Shown here: piece by piece, positions 53,941-62,551 of the stretch
Layout: the number at the start of each line of letters is the position of its first letter
How positions within the stretch are numbered: position 1 is the first letter of the stretch
NCBI RefSeq assembly: GCF_017086445.1
Contig: NZ_CP070968.1
Location: 1,426,001-1,490,000, forward strand
Length of the DNA stretch: 64,000 bases
From: Brevundimonas fontaquae
GTDB lineage: Bacteria > Pseudomonadota > Alphaproteobacteria > Caulobacterales > Caulobacteraceae
Direction of reading: 5' to 3'
Position numbers and translations under genes: made by a program
The notes under the pieces: model-generated
What the model was told of the DNA's origin: nothing
Databases searched by the model: none
Seen by the model: only the letters and a program-made list of their open reading frames with translations

Positions 53941-54016
53941 TCACGCGACGGCTTGTGCAATCCGGCGCGGATCGGGATTCTGTCGGTCATGATTCGTTCC
54001 GCCGGCGCCTGACGCG

Positions 54017-55714
54017 ATGCTGACCGCCCTTTCCATTCGTGACGTCGTCCTGGTGGACGTGCTCGATCTTGAGGTCGAGAGCGGCCTGACCGTGCTGACC
54101 GGCGAAACCGGGGCCGGCAAGTCGATCATTCTGGACGCGCTCGGGCTGGCGCTCGGCGGGCGCGGCGATGCAGGCCTGGTGCGCAATGGCGCCAAACAGG
54201 CTGTGGCCACCGCCGTCTTCTCCGCCCCCGACGATCCCGATCTGCTGGCCCTGATCGCCGACAAGGGGTTCGACGTGCAGCCGGGGGAAGATTTGATCCT
54301 TCGCCGCGTCTTGGGCGCCGACGGTCGCAGCCGGGCCTATGTCAATGATCAGCCGGCGGGTGTGACGGCCGTGCGCGACATCGGCGCGGCCCTGGTCGAG
54401 GTGCACGGACAGCATGAGACGGTGGGCCTGCTGGATTGGCGCACGCACCGCGCGTCGTTGGACGCCTATGGCGGACTACAGCCGCAGTTGTCGGCGGTCG
54501 CGGCGGCCTCCGCCAAGCTCAAGGCCGCCGAGGCCAAGCTGGCCGAGCTGAGGGCGCAGGCGGCGGACGCCGATGCGCGGCGCGAAGAGATCAGCCTAAA
54601 CCTCTCCGAACTGGATGCGCTGGATCCGCGCGCCGACGAAGAGACGGAACTGGCAGGCGAACGCGCCCTGCTGGGCGCGGCCGAAAAGGCCATCGCGGAT
54701 CTGGGCGACGCGCGCACCCAGCTGGGCGGCGACAAGCTGAGCCAGAAGTTGGGCGCGGCGTTGAGGGCTGTCGAACATGCGCGCCAGCGGGCCGGGCAGG
54801 CGGGCGCCGAGGGCGATCATCCGGTCATTGTCAAACTGTCGGCCGCCGTGGAGGCGATCGACCGCACCATGGTCGAGGCGGCGGAAGCCCTGGCCGCCGT
54901 GGACGCCGCCGCCGACGCCTTCGACTATGAGCCGGGCCGTCTGGACAAGGCCGAGGAGCGTCTGTTCGCATTGCGCGCCGCCGCCCGCAAGCTGCACACC
55001 ACGGTCGACGCCCTGCCGACCCTGCGCATTCGCCTGTGCGAGCAGCTTCGGCTGATCGAGGATGGGGAGGAGGCGCTGACCAATGCCGGGCGCGAGGCGG
55101 CCGAGGCGGCGGAAGCCTATGATCTGGCGGCCACTTTCCTGACCTCGGCGCGGGAAGCCGCCGCCGAACGGCTGACCGCCGCCGTCATGGGCGAGTTGGG
55201 CCCGCTGAAGCTGGAGCGCGCGCGGTTCCGCGTGGCTCTGGAGCCGATCGAGGGCCGACGCGGGCCGGACGGCGTCGAGACGGTGCGCTTCCAGATTGCC
55301 ACCAACGCCGGAACCGACTTCGGCCCGCTGGACGCCATCGCTTCAGGGGGCGAACTGGCGCGTTTCGCCCTGGCGATGAAGGCCGCCCTGGCAAGCCGCG
55401 AGGATATGCGTCAGCCCGTGATGATCTTCGACGAAGTCGATCAGGGCGTCGGCGGCGCAGTGGCCGAGGCCGTGGGTTCGCGCCTGAAACGCCTGTCGAA
55501 CGGCGCTCAGGTCCTGGTCGTGACCCACAGTCCGCAAGTCGCCGCGCGCGGCCATGCCCACTGGAAGGTGATGAAGGCCCACCGCGACGGCCTGACCACC
55601 ACCACCGTCGTCGCCCTGGACGATCAGCGCCGTCAGGAAGAGATCGCGCGCATGTTGTCCGGGGCTGAGATCACCGACGAAGCCCGCGCGGCGGCGCGGG
55701 CTTTGATCGGATAA
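54017..55714 (+). CDS. recN: DNA repair protein RecN
   Basis: A 565-residue SMC-like ATPase for double-strand-break repair. Walker A GETGAGKS (residue ~30s), a long Ala/Glu coiled coil through the middle, and signature GGELARFALAMKAAL with DEVDQGVGG as Walker B at the end. It follows bamD, with two GATTC (GANTC) sites within 76 bases before the start. It ends at a strong hairpin. Confidence 0.95.
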   Translation: MLTALSIRDVVLVDVLDLEVESGLTVLTGETGAGKSIILDALGLALGGRGDAGLVRNGAKQAVATAVFSAPDDPDLLALIADKGFDVQPGEDLILRRVLGADGRSRAYVNDQPAGVTAVRDIGAALVEVHGQHETVGLLDWRTHRASLDAYGGLQPQLSAVAAASAKLKAAEAKLAELRAQAADADARREEISLNLSELDALDPRADEETELAGERALLGAAEKAIADLGDARTQLGGDKLSQKLGAALRAVEHARQRAGQAGAEGDHPVIVKLSAAVEAIDRTMVEAAEALAAVDAAADAFDYEPGRLDKAEERLFALRAAARKLHTTVDALPTLRIRLCEQLRLIEDGEEALTNAGREAAEAAEAYDLAATFLTSAREAAAERLTAAVMGELGPLKLERARFRVALEPIEGRRGPDGVETVRFQIATNAGTDFGPLDAIASGGELARFALAMKAALASREDMRQPVMIFDEVDQGVGGAVAEAVGSRLKRLSNGAQVLVVTHSPQVAARGHAHWKVMKAHRDGLTTTTVVALDDQRRQEEIARMLSGAEITDEARAAARALIG

Positions 55715-55718
55715 AACA

Positions 55719-55750
55719 AAACCCCCGGAGCGCATGCTCCGGGGGCCGTC
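55719..55750. terminator. Bidirectional terminator between recN and the low-complexity gene
   Basis: Perfect stem CCCCCGGAGC/GCTCCGGGGG with loop GCAT at 55722-55745, preceded by ACAAAA (T-run on the minus strand). It lies right after recN and before the convergent gene ending at 55766. Confidence 0.85.
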
Positions 55751-55765
55751 AAAATCAACTCAGGA

Positions 55766-56353
55766 TCAGTTGGGCTTGGCGACGGCGTGGGCCGAGCCGT
55801 TTGCGCTGGCGCCGGCCGACAGCGCAACGCCGCTGCGTGAGGCTGAAGCCGAACCGTTGGCAGAGCCCGAGGTCGCCGCATCGCCGCGCGAGGTCGAGGC
55901 GGAGCTGGATGCGTCGCCCGAAGCCGAGCCGGAAACCGAGGCGGAGTTCACGGTCGACACGGCGCCTTGAGCCAGACCGGACGCGCGATCCCGTGCCGCG
56001 CCGGCGGTGGTTTGCGCCGTGCCGACCGTCGTCCTTGCCGTCGAGGCTGCGGCGTCGCGGGTGCGGGCCGCCGTGGCCTCAGCGCGGGCGCGGGCCTGTT
56101 GAGCGCGGCGTTCGGCGCGGGTCAGGGTGGATGTCGCGCGGTCGGTGACCCGCGAGCTGTCCAGCGAACCGCCCAGGTTTCCGGTCAGCGAGCCGGCGCC
56201 CGTCGCGCCGCCGGTCAGGCCGCCGACCTGGCCGCCCAGGCTGCCGCCGAGATTGGCGCCCAGACCGCCCGAGCCGCCTAGGATCTGAGCCTGCGAGGCG
56301 CCGGCCAGCATCAGGCCGAAGGCGACGGTCGCGGTCATCAGGGTCTTTTTCAT
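55766..56353 (-). CDS. Secreted Ala/Gly/Ser-rich low-complexity protein
   Basis: A 195-residue exported protein. The signal peptide ends ASQAQ. The mature part has a Gly/Leu stretch (LGGSGGLGANLGGSLGGQVGGLTGG), a positively charged central part (TRAERRAQQARARAEATAARTRD), and a Ser/Ala/Gly tail with many SG/SAS repeats. Likely disordered or fibrous. Upstream lies a copy of the ECF-type promoter element shared with the sigma gene and the S8 protease, so the protein may be an ECF-regulon member and perhaps a protease substrate (inference). Confidence 0.75.
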   Translation of the reverse strand: MKKTLMTATVAFGLMLAGASQAQILGGSGGLGANLGGSLGGQVGGLTGGATGAGSLTGNLGGSLDSSRVTDRATSTLTRAERRAQQARARAEATAARTRDAAASTARTTVGTAQTTAGAARDRASGLAQGAVSTVNSASVSGSASGDASSSASTSRGDAATSGSANGSASASRSGVALSAGASANGSAHAVAKPN

Positions 56354-56400
56354 CGTCGTATCTCCTGTTGTTCCGGGCTTTGATCGCCCTCACAGGGTCC

Positions 56401-56427
56401 AACGACGGCGTCGGTCGGTTTCATCCC
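56401..56427 (-). promoter_or_regulatory. ECF-type promoter element of the low-complexity gene
   Basis: On the minus strand GGGATGAAAC (56427-56418), 13 bases, then CGTT (56404-56401). The same two elements with the same 13-base spacing occur twice between the S8 protease and sigma genes. It lies about 50 bases before the start codon. Confidence 0.75.
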
Positions 56428-56443
56428 GGCAGACGAATCTTTT

Positions 56444-57730
56444 TTACGACGCCAGTCGACCGCGCGCACCGACAGCGGCGGGCGGGGTGCGCAGGGAGAG
56501 GCCCACAACCCCTTGGCCATAGACGGCGTCGCGGCCGGATGCGCCGGCGTCGACTGCCGTCAAACCCTGGCGGCCGGACTTACCGATCAGGCCGGCGACC
56601 AGCGGCGCGGCGAAGGAAGTGCCACGCACCGAAACGAAACTGCCGGCGCGTCCGGCGGCGGCCATGTCGGCGCCCGGTGCGGCGTAATCGACCTGATCCC
56701 CGCGCCCGGCTTCGGGAAGGACGCGGCCCTGGGCGTTGACGGCGGTGACGCCGACGACCTGCGGATAGGCGGCGGGGTAGAGGGGCGGGGCGGCAGGGCC
56801 GTCGTTTCCGACTGCCGCGACCAGGATGACGCCGCGCCGCTGCGCCGCCGACACCGCGCGTTCGATCAGAGCGTTGCGCGGCCCGACCAGACTGATGTTC
56901 ACGACGGCGACGCGACGTTCGACCATCCAGGCCAGGGCCGAGGCCAAGGCTGTCGCCGACCCGCCCGCCGCGCGACCGCCGTAGATGTCTGCCACCAAAA
57001 GCGCCGCGCCGGGATCGCCGCCCTTGAAGACCCCCACATCCCCGACCATCAACGACGCGACCGCTGTGCCGTGCGCGCCCATCTGCGGCGGGCCAGAAAA
57101 GCCGCGTTGTTCGATGGCCGATCCGGCCAGGGCCGGGTGGGTCGCTTCGACGCCTGTGTCGATCAATCCGAGGCGTGCGCCCGGCGCAGCGCCGTTCGTT
57201 TGCGGGGAGGCGGTCGGCGCGAGAGGGGCGGCCGCCATTCCGGCAGGAGAGGCGATGTGGTTGAAGGTGATCTCCGCGCCGGGCGCCATTTCGCGAAGCC
57301 GTCGCACCGCTCGATCCAGGGTCAGGCGACGCGGGGGCGCCAAGACCACGATCGACAGGTCGAGCGCGTCAAGACGCTGTTCACGCAGAACGGTGAAGCC
57401 CGCAGCCAGAGCCTGGTCCCGCGCGTCCTGCGGCAGGTCAACCGCCACGAGCTCTCCCTTCACCACGGGCCAGCCGTCGGGATCCGTCTGCAGCGCGCCG
57501 CGCGAGCCTCGAACCAGATCGGTCAGGCGGGCAGGCGCCCTGAGCGCATCCTCGACGGTATCGCGCGCCAGACCTTCAAGCGTTCCCCTTTGCGGAATGC
57601 GATCGGTCAGGCCTGAAGGCAGCGACGGAAGGGAGGACGGCAGGCCGATCTGCGCGACGGCAGGCGGAGCGACCGCGCAAGCCACAAGCGTCGCCGCCAT
57701 CCATCCGATCGTCAGCCGGTTCAAAATCAC
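56444..57730 (-). CDS. Secreted S8 (subtilisin-like) serine protease
   Basis: A 428-residue protease. A signal peptide runs to about residue 27 (AVAQ), then a propeptide-like region to about 180. Catalytic Asp191 (LIDTGVEATHPAL), His220 (GAHGTAVASLMVG), oxyanion Asn309 (AVGNDGP) and Ser372 (GTSFAAPLVAG) are all present, so it should be active in the periplasm or outside. The GTG start has an AAGGAGC Shine-Dalgarno. It is divergent from an ECF sigma, sharing a palindromic promoter region, and is presumably an output of that sigma. Confidence 0.92.
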   Translation of the reverse strand: MILNRLTIGWMAATLVACAVAPPAVAQIGLPSSLPSLPSGLTDRIPQRGTLEGLARDTVEDALRAPARLTDLVRGSRGALQTDPDGWPVVKGELVAVDLPQDARDQALAAGFTVLREQRLDALDLSIVVLAPPRRLTLDRAVRRLREMAPGAEITFNHIASPAGMAAAPLAPTASPQTNGAAPGARLGLIDTGVEATHPALAGSAIEQRGFSGPPQMGAHGTAVASLMVGDVGVFKGGDPGAALLVADIYGGRAAGGSATALASALAWMVERRVAVVNISLVGPRNALIERAVSAAQRRGVILVAAVGNDGPAAPPLYPAAYPQVVGVTAVNAQGRVLPEAGRGDQVDYAAPGADMAAAGRAGSFVSVRGTSFAAPLVAGLIGKSGRQGLTAVDAGASGRDAVYGQGVVGLSLRTPPAAVGARGRLAS

Positions 57731-57800
57731 CCGATCCGCTCCTTGCGCCGTCTTGCATCGTCAGGCGATCCATTCGCCTATGCCCATTCGCTTGTGACAA

Positions 57801-57834
57801 GGGATGAAACGCGCCACGCCGCGCGTTTCATCCC
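57801..57834. promoter_or_regulatory. Divergent, overlapping ECF-type promoters (palindrome)
   Basis: A perfect inverted repeat GGGATGAAACGCG-N8-CGCGTTTCATCCC. Read on either strand it gives GGGATGAAAC-N13-CGTT: plus strand -35 at 57801-57810 and -10 at 57824-57827 for the sigma operon; minus strand -35 at 57834-57825 and -10 at 57811-57808 for the S8 protease. The sequence is also compatible with an operator for another regulator. Confidence 0.75.
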
Positions 57835-57853
57835 TCATGGCAGAGGAACACGC

Positions 57854-58357
57854 GTGGACGAATTTCAGACGGAGTTGGTGGCGATGCTTCCGCGCCTTCG
57901 CCGGTTCGCGCGCGTTCTGCGGCCCCAGGACACCGACGCTCAGGATTTGGTGCAACACACGGTCGAGCGCGCCTTGGCCTCTCGAAAGGGGTTCAAGGCG
58001 GGCACGCGGTTGGACAGTTGGGCGTTCACGATCATGAGACGGATCGCCATAGACGACGGTCGAAAGGCCCAGCGGTGGGCCCGCGTCGTCTCGCCCGAGG
58101 ACGACGCCACGCCGCAGGCGCCCGATCCGGCCCAGGCCGGCGAGGGGTTGCGCACCGACGCCCTGGCTGCGCGCGACGCGATCCACGCCCTGCCGGACGA
58201 TCAGCGTCAAGCTGTGGCCCTGGTCCTGATCGAGGGCCTGTCCTACGCCGAGGCGGCGCAGGTTCTGGGCGTGCCCGCCGGCACATTGACCAGCCGACTG
58301 GTGCGGGGCCGCCAGACCCTGGTCGAAGTTCTCGCCGCTCAAGGAATCACCGGATGA
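57854..58357 (+). CDS. ECF family RNA polymerase sigma factor
   Basis: A 167-residue ECF sigma. Region 2 is MLPRLRRFARVLRPQDTDAQDLVQHTVERALASRKGF; region 4 is ALPDDQRQAVALVLIEGLSYAEAAQVLGVPAGTLTSRLVRGRQTL. The GTG start at 57854 has AGAGGA seven bases upstream. Stop and next start overlap (ATGA), indicating coupling to its anti-sigma. It is the likely reader of the shared promoter element just upstream. Confidence 0.93.
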   Translation: MDEFQTELVAMLPRLRRFARVLRPQDTDAQDLVQHTVERALASRKGFKAGTRLDSWAFTIMRRIAIDDGRKAQRWARVVSPEDDATPQAPDPAQAGEGLRTDALAARDAIHALPDDQRQAVALVLIEGLSYAEAAQVLGVPAGTLTSRLVRGRQTLVEVLAAQGITG

Positions 58358-59076
58358 CCCGCTACGACGACGAAACCTTGATGCGGCGGATCGACGACGA
58401 AATGCCCGTCGCCGAGCGTGACCGGATCGATGCGGCGGCTGCAAGCGACGCCGATCTGGCGGCTCGGCTGGCGGCGCTGCGGACAACCAGCGCGGCTGCG
58501 CGCGCCGCCTTCCCGATCCAGAGCGATGCGCGCGATGCGGATCTGGCCCGGCTCATCATGGCGTCGGGCGCCGCGCCGACGAAAAGCGCAGGCTGGAAGC
58601 TCTGGCTCGCCCAAGCGTTTGCGCCCCGGTCGGCCGTCATCTGGGGCGGTCTGGCGACGACGGCCTTCGTCGCCGGCCTGCTGATCGCGCCGTCACTGAA
58701 CGGGTCGACCGGGTTCGCCCTGACAAGCGACGGCGCCGTGGCGGACGCCGAGCTGGTGCGAGTGCTCGACACGGGCCTGGCGGCCGACGGGGCCGACGCC
58801 CAGGGACGAGCGGTCGGACTGACGTTCCGCAACGGGGAAGGAAACTGGTGTCGGACCTTCACCGCCAAGCAGGAGGGGGTCGCGGGACTGGTCTGTCGCC
58901 AAGGCGACGACTGGCGGCTGCAGGCCCTGGCGCCGGCTGGGGCTCCGGGGGGTGAAATCCGCACGGCCTCCAGCGACACGCCTGCCGTCGTGCTTGCGGC
59001 TGTCGATGCGACCATCGCCGGAGACGCTGTAGACACCGCCGCCGAACGGCGCGCGCGCGACGACGGTTGGCGTTAG
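58354..59076 (+). CDS. Membrane anti-sigma factor
   Basis: A 240-residue protein. Cytoplasmic residues 1-90 include MTRYDDETLMRRIDDEMPVAERDRIDAAAASDADLAARLAALRTT, an ASD-like helical segment without a HxxxCxxC zinc motif. One helix (AVIWGGLATTAFVAGLLIA, about 92-111) crosses the membrane. The periplasmic part has a paired-Cys segment (GNWCRTFTAKQEGVAGLVCRQGDDW), possibly a disulfide sensor. Convergent 4-base overlap with the next gene. Its release from the sigma probably needs proteolysis; whether the S8 protease takes part is unknown. Confidence 0.85.
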   Translation: MTRYDDETLMRRIDDEMPVAERDRIDAAAASDADLAARLAALRTTSAAARAAFPIQSDARDADLARLIMASGAAPTKSAGWKLWLAQAFAPRSAVIWGGLATTAFVAGLLIAPSLNGSTGFALTSDGAVADAELVRVLDTGLAADGADAQGRAVGLTFRNGEGNWCRTFTAKQEGVAGLVCRQGDDWRLQALAPAGAPGGEIRTASSDTPAVVLAAVDATIAGDAVDTAAERRARDDGWR

Positions 59077-59990
59077 GCGCCCAGGATCCAGCCTTCTTCC
59101 TGTTCGACCTGGGCGATCAGTTCCGGCATGGCCTCCTTGGGCGGGGCGAACGCCTTGGCGAGGTCGCCGGCCTCGTCCATCCGGGCGAGGGCCTCGGCCG
59201 TGGAGCGAACCTGGGCCTGGTCCTTGAACTCACCGGGTTGAGGCTTGGTCTCGTGCATCGACGGCCAGACCTCGACAACCAGGGTCGACAAGGGTTCCAC
59301 GTCCTCGGGCGTCAGCGCGCGCCAGCCGGTGCCGAACGGCCAGACGGCGCCTGACGGGCCGAGGCTTTCCAGAAGCCGCCGCACAGCCGGGATGCCGACC
59401 AGGGTCTGGCCGCCCACGGCGCCGGCGCCGTGCATCTGCCACACGCTCTTGGGCTGAAGCCGGCCCTTGCGAGCCGCGTTTTCGGTGGCGCGGAACTCAG
59501 GAATGTCGGCGCCGGAGCCTGCGGGCGGTTTGGTCGTGGTCAACCAGCGCTGGGCCTGTTTGGCGGGCGCGCCCCACAGAGGCCAGGCCTCGTCGGTCAT
59601 CAGCCGGTTCATCTTGGCCGCGACCTGATAGCGGTTGTTGGTGTTGTCGGCCTTGTCCACGATGTTGGAGGCGATGAACTTCCACATCAACTGCCACGGG
59701 GCCTGCCCCGCCGTTCCTTCCAACTTCAGGCGCGCGGCCGTGCCGGCGGGATAGCCGAAGTTGAAGTCCAGCCCGACCAGCACCCGATCGCCGCGCTTTC
59801 TGTGATCGGCCAGGATCGAGGCCAGCAGGGCTTCGCCTTCGGCCCGGGTCGCGACATTGTGCGTCTCGGTATAGAGGCGGAAACGCACGTCGCGCTTGGC
59901 CACGCCGATCCACAGCGAGGTGTCGCCGAGCTTCTTGGTTTCGGCGGCGGTCCAGTCGGCGACGATATAGGCGTCGAAAAGGCGGGCCAA
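59073..59990 (-). CDS. DUF429-like protein of unknown function
   Basis: A 305-residue soluble protein. YIVADWTAAETKK at the N-terminus and VLVGLDFNFGYPAG are RNase-H-fold-like acidic motifs as in DUF429 proteins; VEVWPSMHE and the late acidic C-terminus complete it. Some relatives are misnamed as cobalamin or molybdopterin proteins. It has a TTG start with GGGAGG at good spacing. It is convergent with the anti-sigma gene. Function unknown. Confidence 0.75.
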   Translation of the reverse strand: MARLFDAYIVADWTAAETKKLGDTSLWIGVAKRDVRFRLYTETHNVATRAEGEALLASILADHRKRGDRVLVGLDFNFGYPAGTAARLKLEGTAGQAPWQLMWKFIASNIVDKADNTNNRYQVAAKMNRLMTDEAWPLWGAPAKQAQRWLTTTKPPAGSGADIPEFRATENAARKGRLQPKSVWQMHGAGAVGGQTLVGIPAVRRLLESLGPSGAVWPFGTGWRALTPEDVEPLSTLVVEVWPSMHETKPQPGEFKDQAQVRSTAEALARMDEAGDLAKAFAPPKEAMPELIAQVEQEEGWILGA

Positions 59991-60078
59991 GGCGGCCTCC
60001 CTGATAAAGGCGTGTCGGATAGGAGTGAGCCGGGCTTCTAACGCCGCATCGCGGCGACTGAAAGGCCCATGCGGCGTC

Positions 60079-60594
60079 TCAGCCCTTCAGCAGGGCTTCC
60101 AGATGCGACAACCAGCGGCGGCCGAGACGAAGCGCCTCGCCGGGCGACCCCGTCTGAACGGGCAGGGCGGCGTCCCACAGGGCCAGCTCGAACTCCGGGT
60201 GGCGGGCGTCGGCGAACATCAGGCGCAGCACGACCTGTTCGGCGTCGGGGGCCAGCACGTCCAGCGACTTGCGCGCCTCGCCCCGGCGGATGCGGGCGAC
60301 GACGTGGCCGTCCACGATGATCTCTCCCCCCTCGACCTCATCAAAGGCGTAGACCAGGCCATGGGCGCCGTTGGCCCAAAGCACGACGACCTGTTCGACG
60401 TCGAAGTTCAGGGCGCAGGCGCGACCTTCGCCCGGCGACAAGGCCTCGACCTCTGGCGCGGCGCCCAGGGTCTTGAGCATGGCGCGGTGCAGGCGGCGCG
60501 GCGGCTCCATCCACCACGACAGCGCCAGGGCCAGGGTCGTCAGCAGGGCCGCCGCGAGGGCGATCAGCAGCACCACCCGCAAGACGTCGGCCAT
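60079..60594 (-). CDS. Membrane-anchored protein of unknown function
   Basis: A 171-residue protein with one N-terminal hydrophobic helix (VLRVVLLIALAAALLTTLALALSWW) and a soluble domain with CALNFDVEQVVVLWANGAHGLVYAFDEVEGGEIIVDGHVVARIRRGEARKSLDV, a beta-rich region. No family known to me. It follows xthA after 5 bases on the same strand, so they may share a transcript. Confidence 0.65.
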   Translation of the reverse strand: MADVLRVVLLIALAAALLTTLALALSWWMEPPRRLHRAMLKTLGAAPEVEALSPGEGRACALNFDVEQVVVLWANGAHGLVYAFDEVEGGEIIVDGHVVARIRRGEARKSLDVLAPDAEQVVLRLMFADARHPEFELALWDAALPVQTGSPGEALRLGRRWLSHLEALLKG

Positions 60595-60599
60595 GGTCG

Positions 60600-61385
60600 T
60601 CAGGCCTCTAGATCAATGTCGACCACCACGGGAACGTGGTCGCTGGGTTTTTCCATGTCCCGGGCGTCGCGGTGGGTCTCGATCCCCCGGAACCGGTCGG
60701 CGGCCTGGGGCGACAGCAGGGCGAAGTCGATACGGATGCCATGGTCCCGCTGCCAGGCGCCGGCCTGATAGTCCCAGAAGGTGTAGGCGCCAGCGGGTTC
60801 GCCGCCGATCTCGTGCGCGTCGGCCAGACCCAGGTTCTTCAGGGCGCGGAAAGCCTGGCGGCTTTGGGGCTGGAACAGGGCGTCGTCGGTCCAGGCCGCC
60901 GGGTTCTTGGCGTCCTCGGCTTCGGAGATGACGTTGTAGTCGCCGCACAGGGCCAGCGGTTCCTCGAACGCCAGCAGATCCTGGGCATGCCGGTTCAACC
61001 GATCGAACCAGGCCAGCTTGTAATCGAACTTCTCGGTTCCGATCGGATTGCCGTTCGGCAGATAGAGGGCGCCGACGCGAATGGGCCGGGCTGCCTCGAC
61101 CAGGGCCTCGATATAGCGCGCCTGTTCGTCGGTCTCGTCGCCAGGCAGACCGCGTCTGATGTCGGACAGCGGATACTTCGACAGCAGGGCGACGCCGTTG
61201 TAGCTCTTCTGCCCGTGGGTCTCGACATTGTAGCCCAGGCTCTCGAAGGCCTCGCGCGGGAACTTCTCGTCCACGCATTTGATCTCCTGGAAACAGGCGA
61301 CGTCGGGGGCGGCCTGCTCCAGCCACGCCAGCACGGTGGGCAGGCGGGCGTTGACGGAGTTCACGTTCCAGGTGGCGATGCGCAT
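60600..61385 (-). CDS. xthA: Exodeoxyribonuclease III (AP endonuclease)
   Basis: A 261-residue endo/exonuclease family protein of base-excision repair. MRIATWNVNSVNARLPTVLAWLEQAAPDVACFQEIKC has the catalytic Asn and Glu; LCGDYNVISEAEDAKNP has the Asp-x-Asn; RIDFALLSPQAA and SDHVPVVVDIDL carry the terminal Asp-His pair. The protein is full-length. Confidence 0.95.
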   Translation of the reverse strand: MRIATWNVNSVNARLPTVLAWLEQAAPDVACFQEIKCVDEKFPREAFESLGYNVETHGQKSYNGVALLSKYPLSDIRRGLPGDETDEQARYIEALVEAARPIRVGALYLPNGNPIGTEKFDYKLAWFDRLNRHAQDLLAFEEPLALCGDYNVISEAEDAKNPAAWTDDALFQPQSRQAFRALKNLGLADAHEIGGEPAGAYTFWDYQAGAWQRDHGIRIDFALLSPQAADRFRGIETHRDARDMEKPSDHVPVVVDIDLEA

Positions 61386-61430
61386 GACGGCGACGCTAGG
61401 CTGCGTCTCGGTTTTGGAAAAGAGGGCGCA

Positions 61431-61465
61431 AAAGAAAAGGGCCGCCGGATCGCTCCGACGGCCCT
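61431..61465 (-). terminator. Terminator after the three-repeat protein gene
   Basis: Stem with one mismatch, GGGCCGCCGGA/TCCGACGGCCC, loop TCGC at 61439-61464. On the minus strand it is followed by TTTTCTTTT, a typical rho-independent terminator for the gene ending at 61487. Confidence 0.8.
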
Positions 61466-61486
61466 TCGATCAGTCTTTTGACTGGC

Positions 61487-62425
61487 TTAGAGGCGACCGC
61501 CGGCGGGCGCCGCAGCAGCGGCCGGAGCCGTCATCAACTTGCAGCCGCCGCCGATCTGCTGGGCGGTGGCGCAAGGGTAGATTTGCTGAACGACGTTTTC
61601 GGCGTTCAAGCGAGCGATGACGCCATCGGCGCCGTCGCACTTGGCCTCATAGAAGACGCCGTTGGCGTTCTGACCCATCAGGCGGGCTTCGGTGACGTTG
61701 CAGGACGCCGCTTCCGAACCGGCCAGAAGCGTCTTCACGAAGGCGGCGTTCTCAGCGGTCGTTGTGAACTCGCAGGTGCCGTTTTCGGCTACGATCTGAA
61801 TGCAGGGTATTTTCGTCCAAGTCGCGGCCTGCTGCTTGATCCAGTAGCCAGGCCCGTCCGAGCAGCCCACCTCATAAACGACTGCGCCGTCGTTGGACTG
61901 GCCGCGCAGCTTCGCTTGATCAACCGTGCAGGCGACGCCGGCGTCCTTCGCATACTGGCGCAGGAACTTCTGGATGTCGGTGTTGGCCGCCAGCGTGCAT
62001 TGGGCAGGCGATGCGGTCGGGTCGGCGGCGCGCGCCACCTCGGCGGAATGCGCCAGAATGATGCAGCTGCTCGCTTCGGGCGGGGTCTTGGTTTCGACGA
62101 TGTAGCCCGGTGCGGTTCCGCAGGCGACTTCATAAACCGTCGTATCGGCCGCAGTCTTGCCGAGGAGCTTGGCTTCGCTGACCTGACAGCCGGTGGTCGT
62201 CAGAGCCATCTGCGCCTGGGCGGCGGCCAGGATTTGCTCGGGCGTCGGCGGGGCAGGTGCGCGTTCGCGGCGTTGGCGGCCGGCGGCTGCGCGTGACGTG
62301 CCCTGCGTTACGGCGGCTTCGTTGCCGCTGTTGCGAGGTTGCTGGCGCTCTTGGGCCATGGCCGGCGCGACGGCGAAGGCGCTGAACACAAGCGCCGCAA
62401 AGGCGGCGGCGAGGCGGGACTTCAT
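61487..62425 (-). CDS. Secreted protein with three Cys-containing repeats
   Basis: A 312-residue exported protein. The signal peptide (residues ~1-25) ends PAMAQ. After a Gln/Ala/Arg-rich linker there are three repeats of about 75-80 residues, each with C-x-V-x(2)-A-x-L-x-G, then VYEV/FYEA-x-C, then G-x-G-Y/V, and a later Cys: TTGCQVSEAKLLG, GVACTVDQAKLRG and AASCNVTEARLMG. The start ATG at 62425 removes an atypical 30-residue extension. Periplasmic location is likely; function unknown. Confidence 0.8.
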   Translation of the reverse strand: MKSRLAAAFAALVFSAFAVAPAMAQERQQPRNSGNEAAVTQGTSRAAAGRQRRERAPAPPTPEQILAAAQAQMALTTTGCQVSEAKLLGKTAADTTVYEVACGTAPGYIVETKTPPEASSCIILAHSAEVARAADPTASPAQCTLAANTDIQKFLRQYAKDAGVACTVDQAKLRGQSNDGAVVYEVGCSDGPGYWIKQQAATWTKIPCIQIVAENGTCEFTTTAENAAFVKTLLAGSEAASCNVTEARLMGQNANGVFYEAKCDGADGVIARLNAENVVQQIYPCATAQQIGGGCKLMTAPAAAAAPAGGRL

Positions 62426-62551
62426 GGAAACACCTTGGGTTTCTGAATGCATGGCCGCTTCGTGGCGGTGTATTTGGGCGGGGTCAAGGCGGGTGTGGAC
62501 GGCGGCGAGGAACACGGGCTACGTATCTGCGCGTTTCGATTGGAGACTGAC

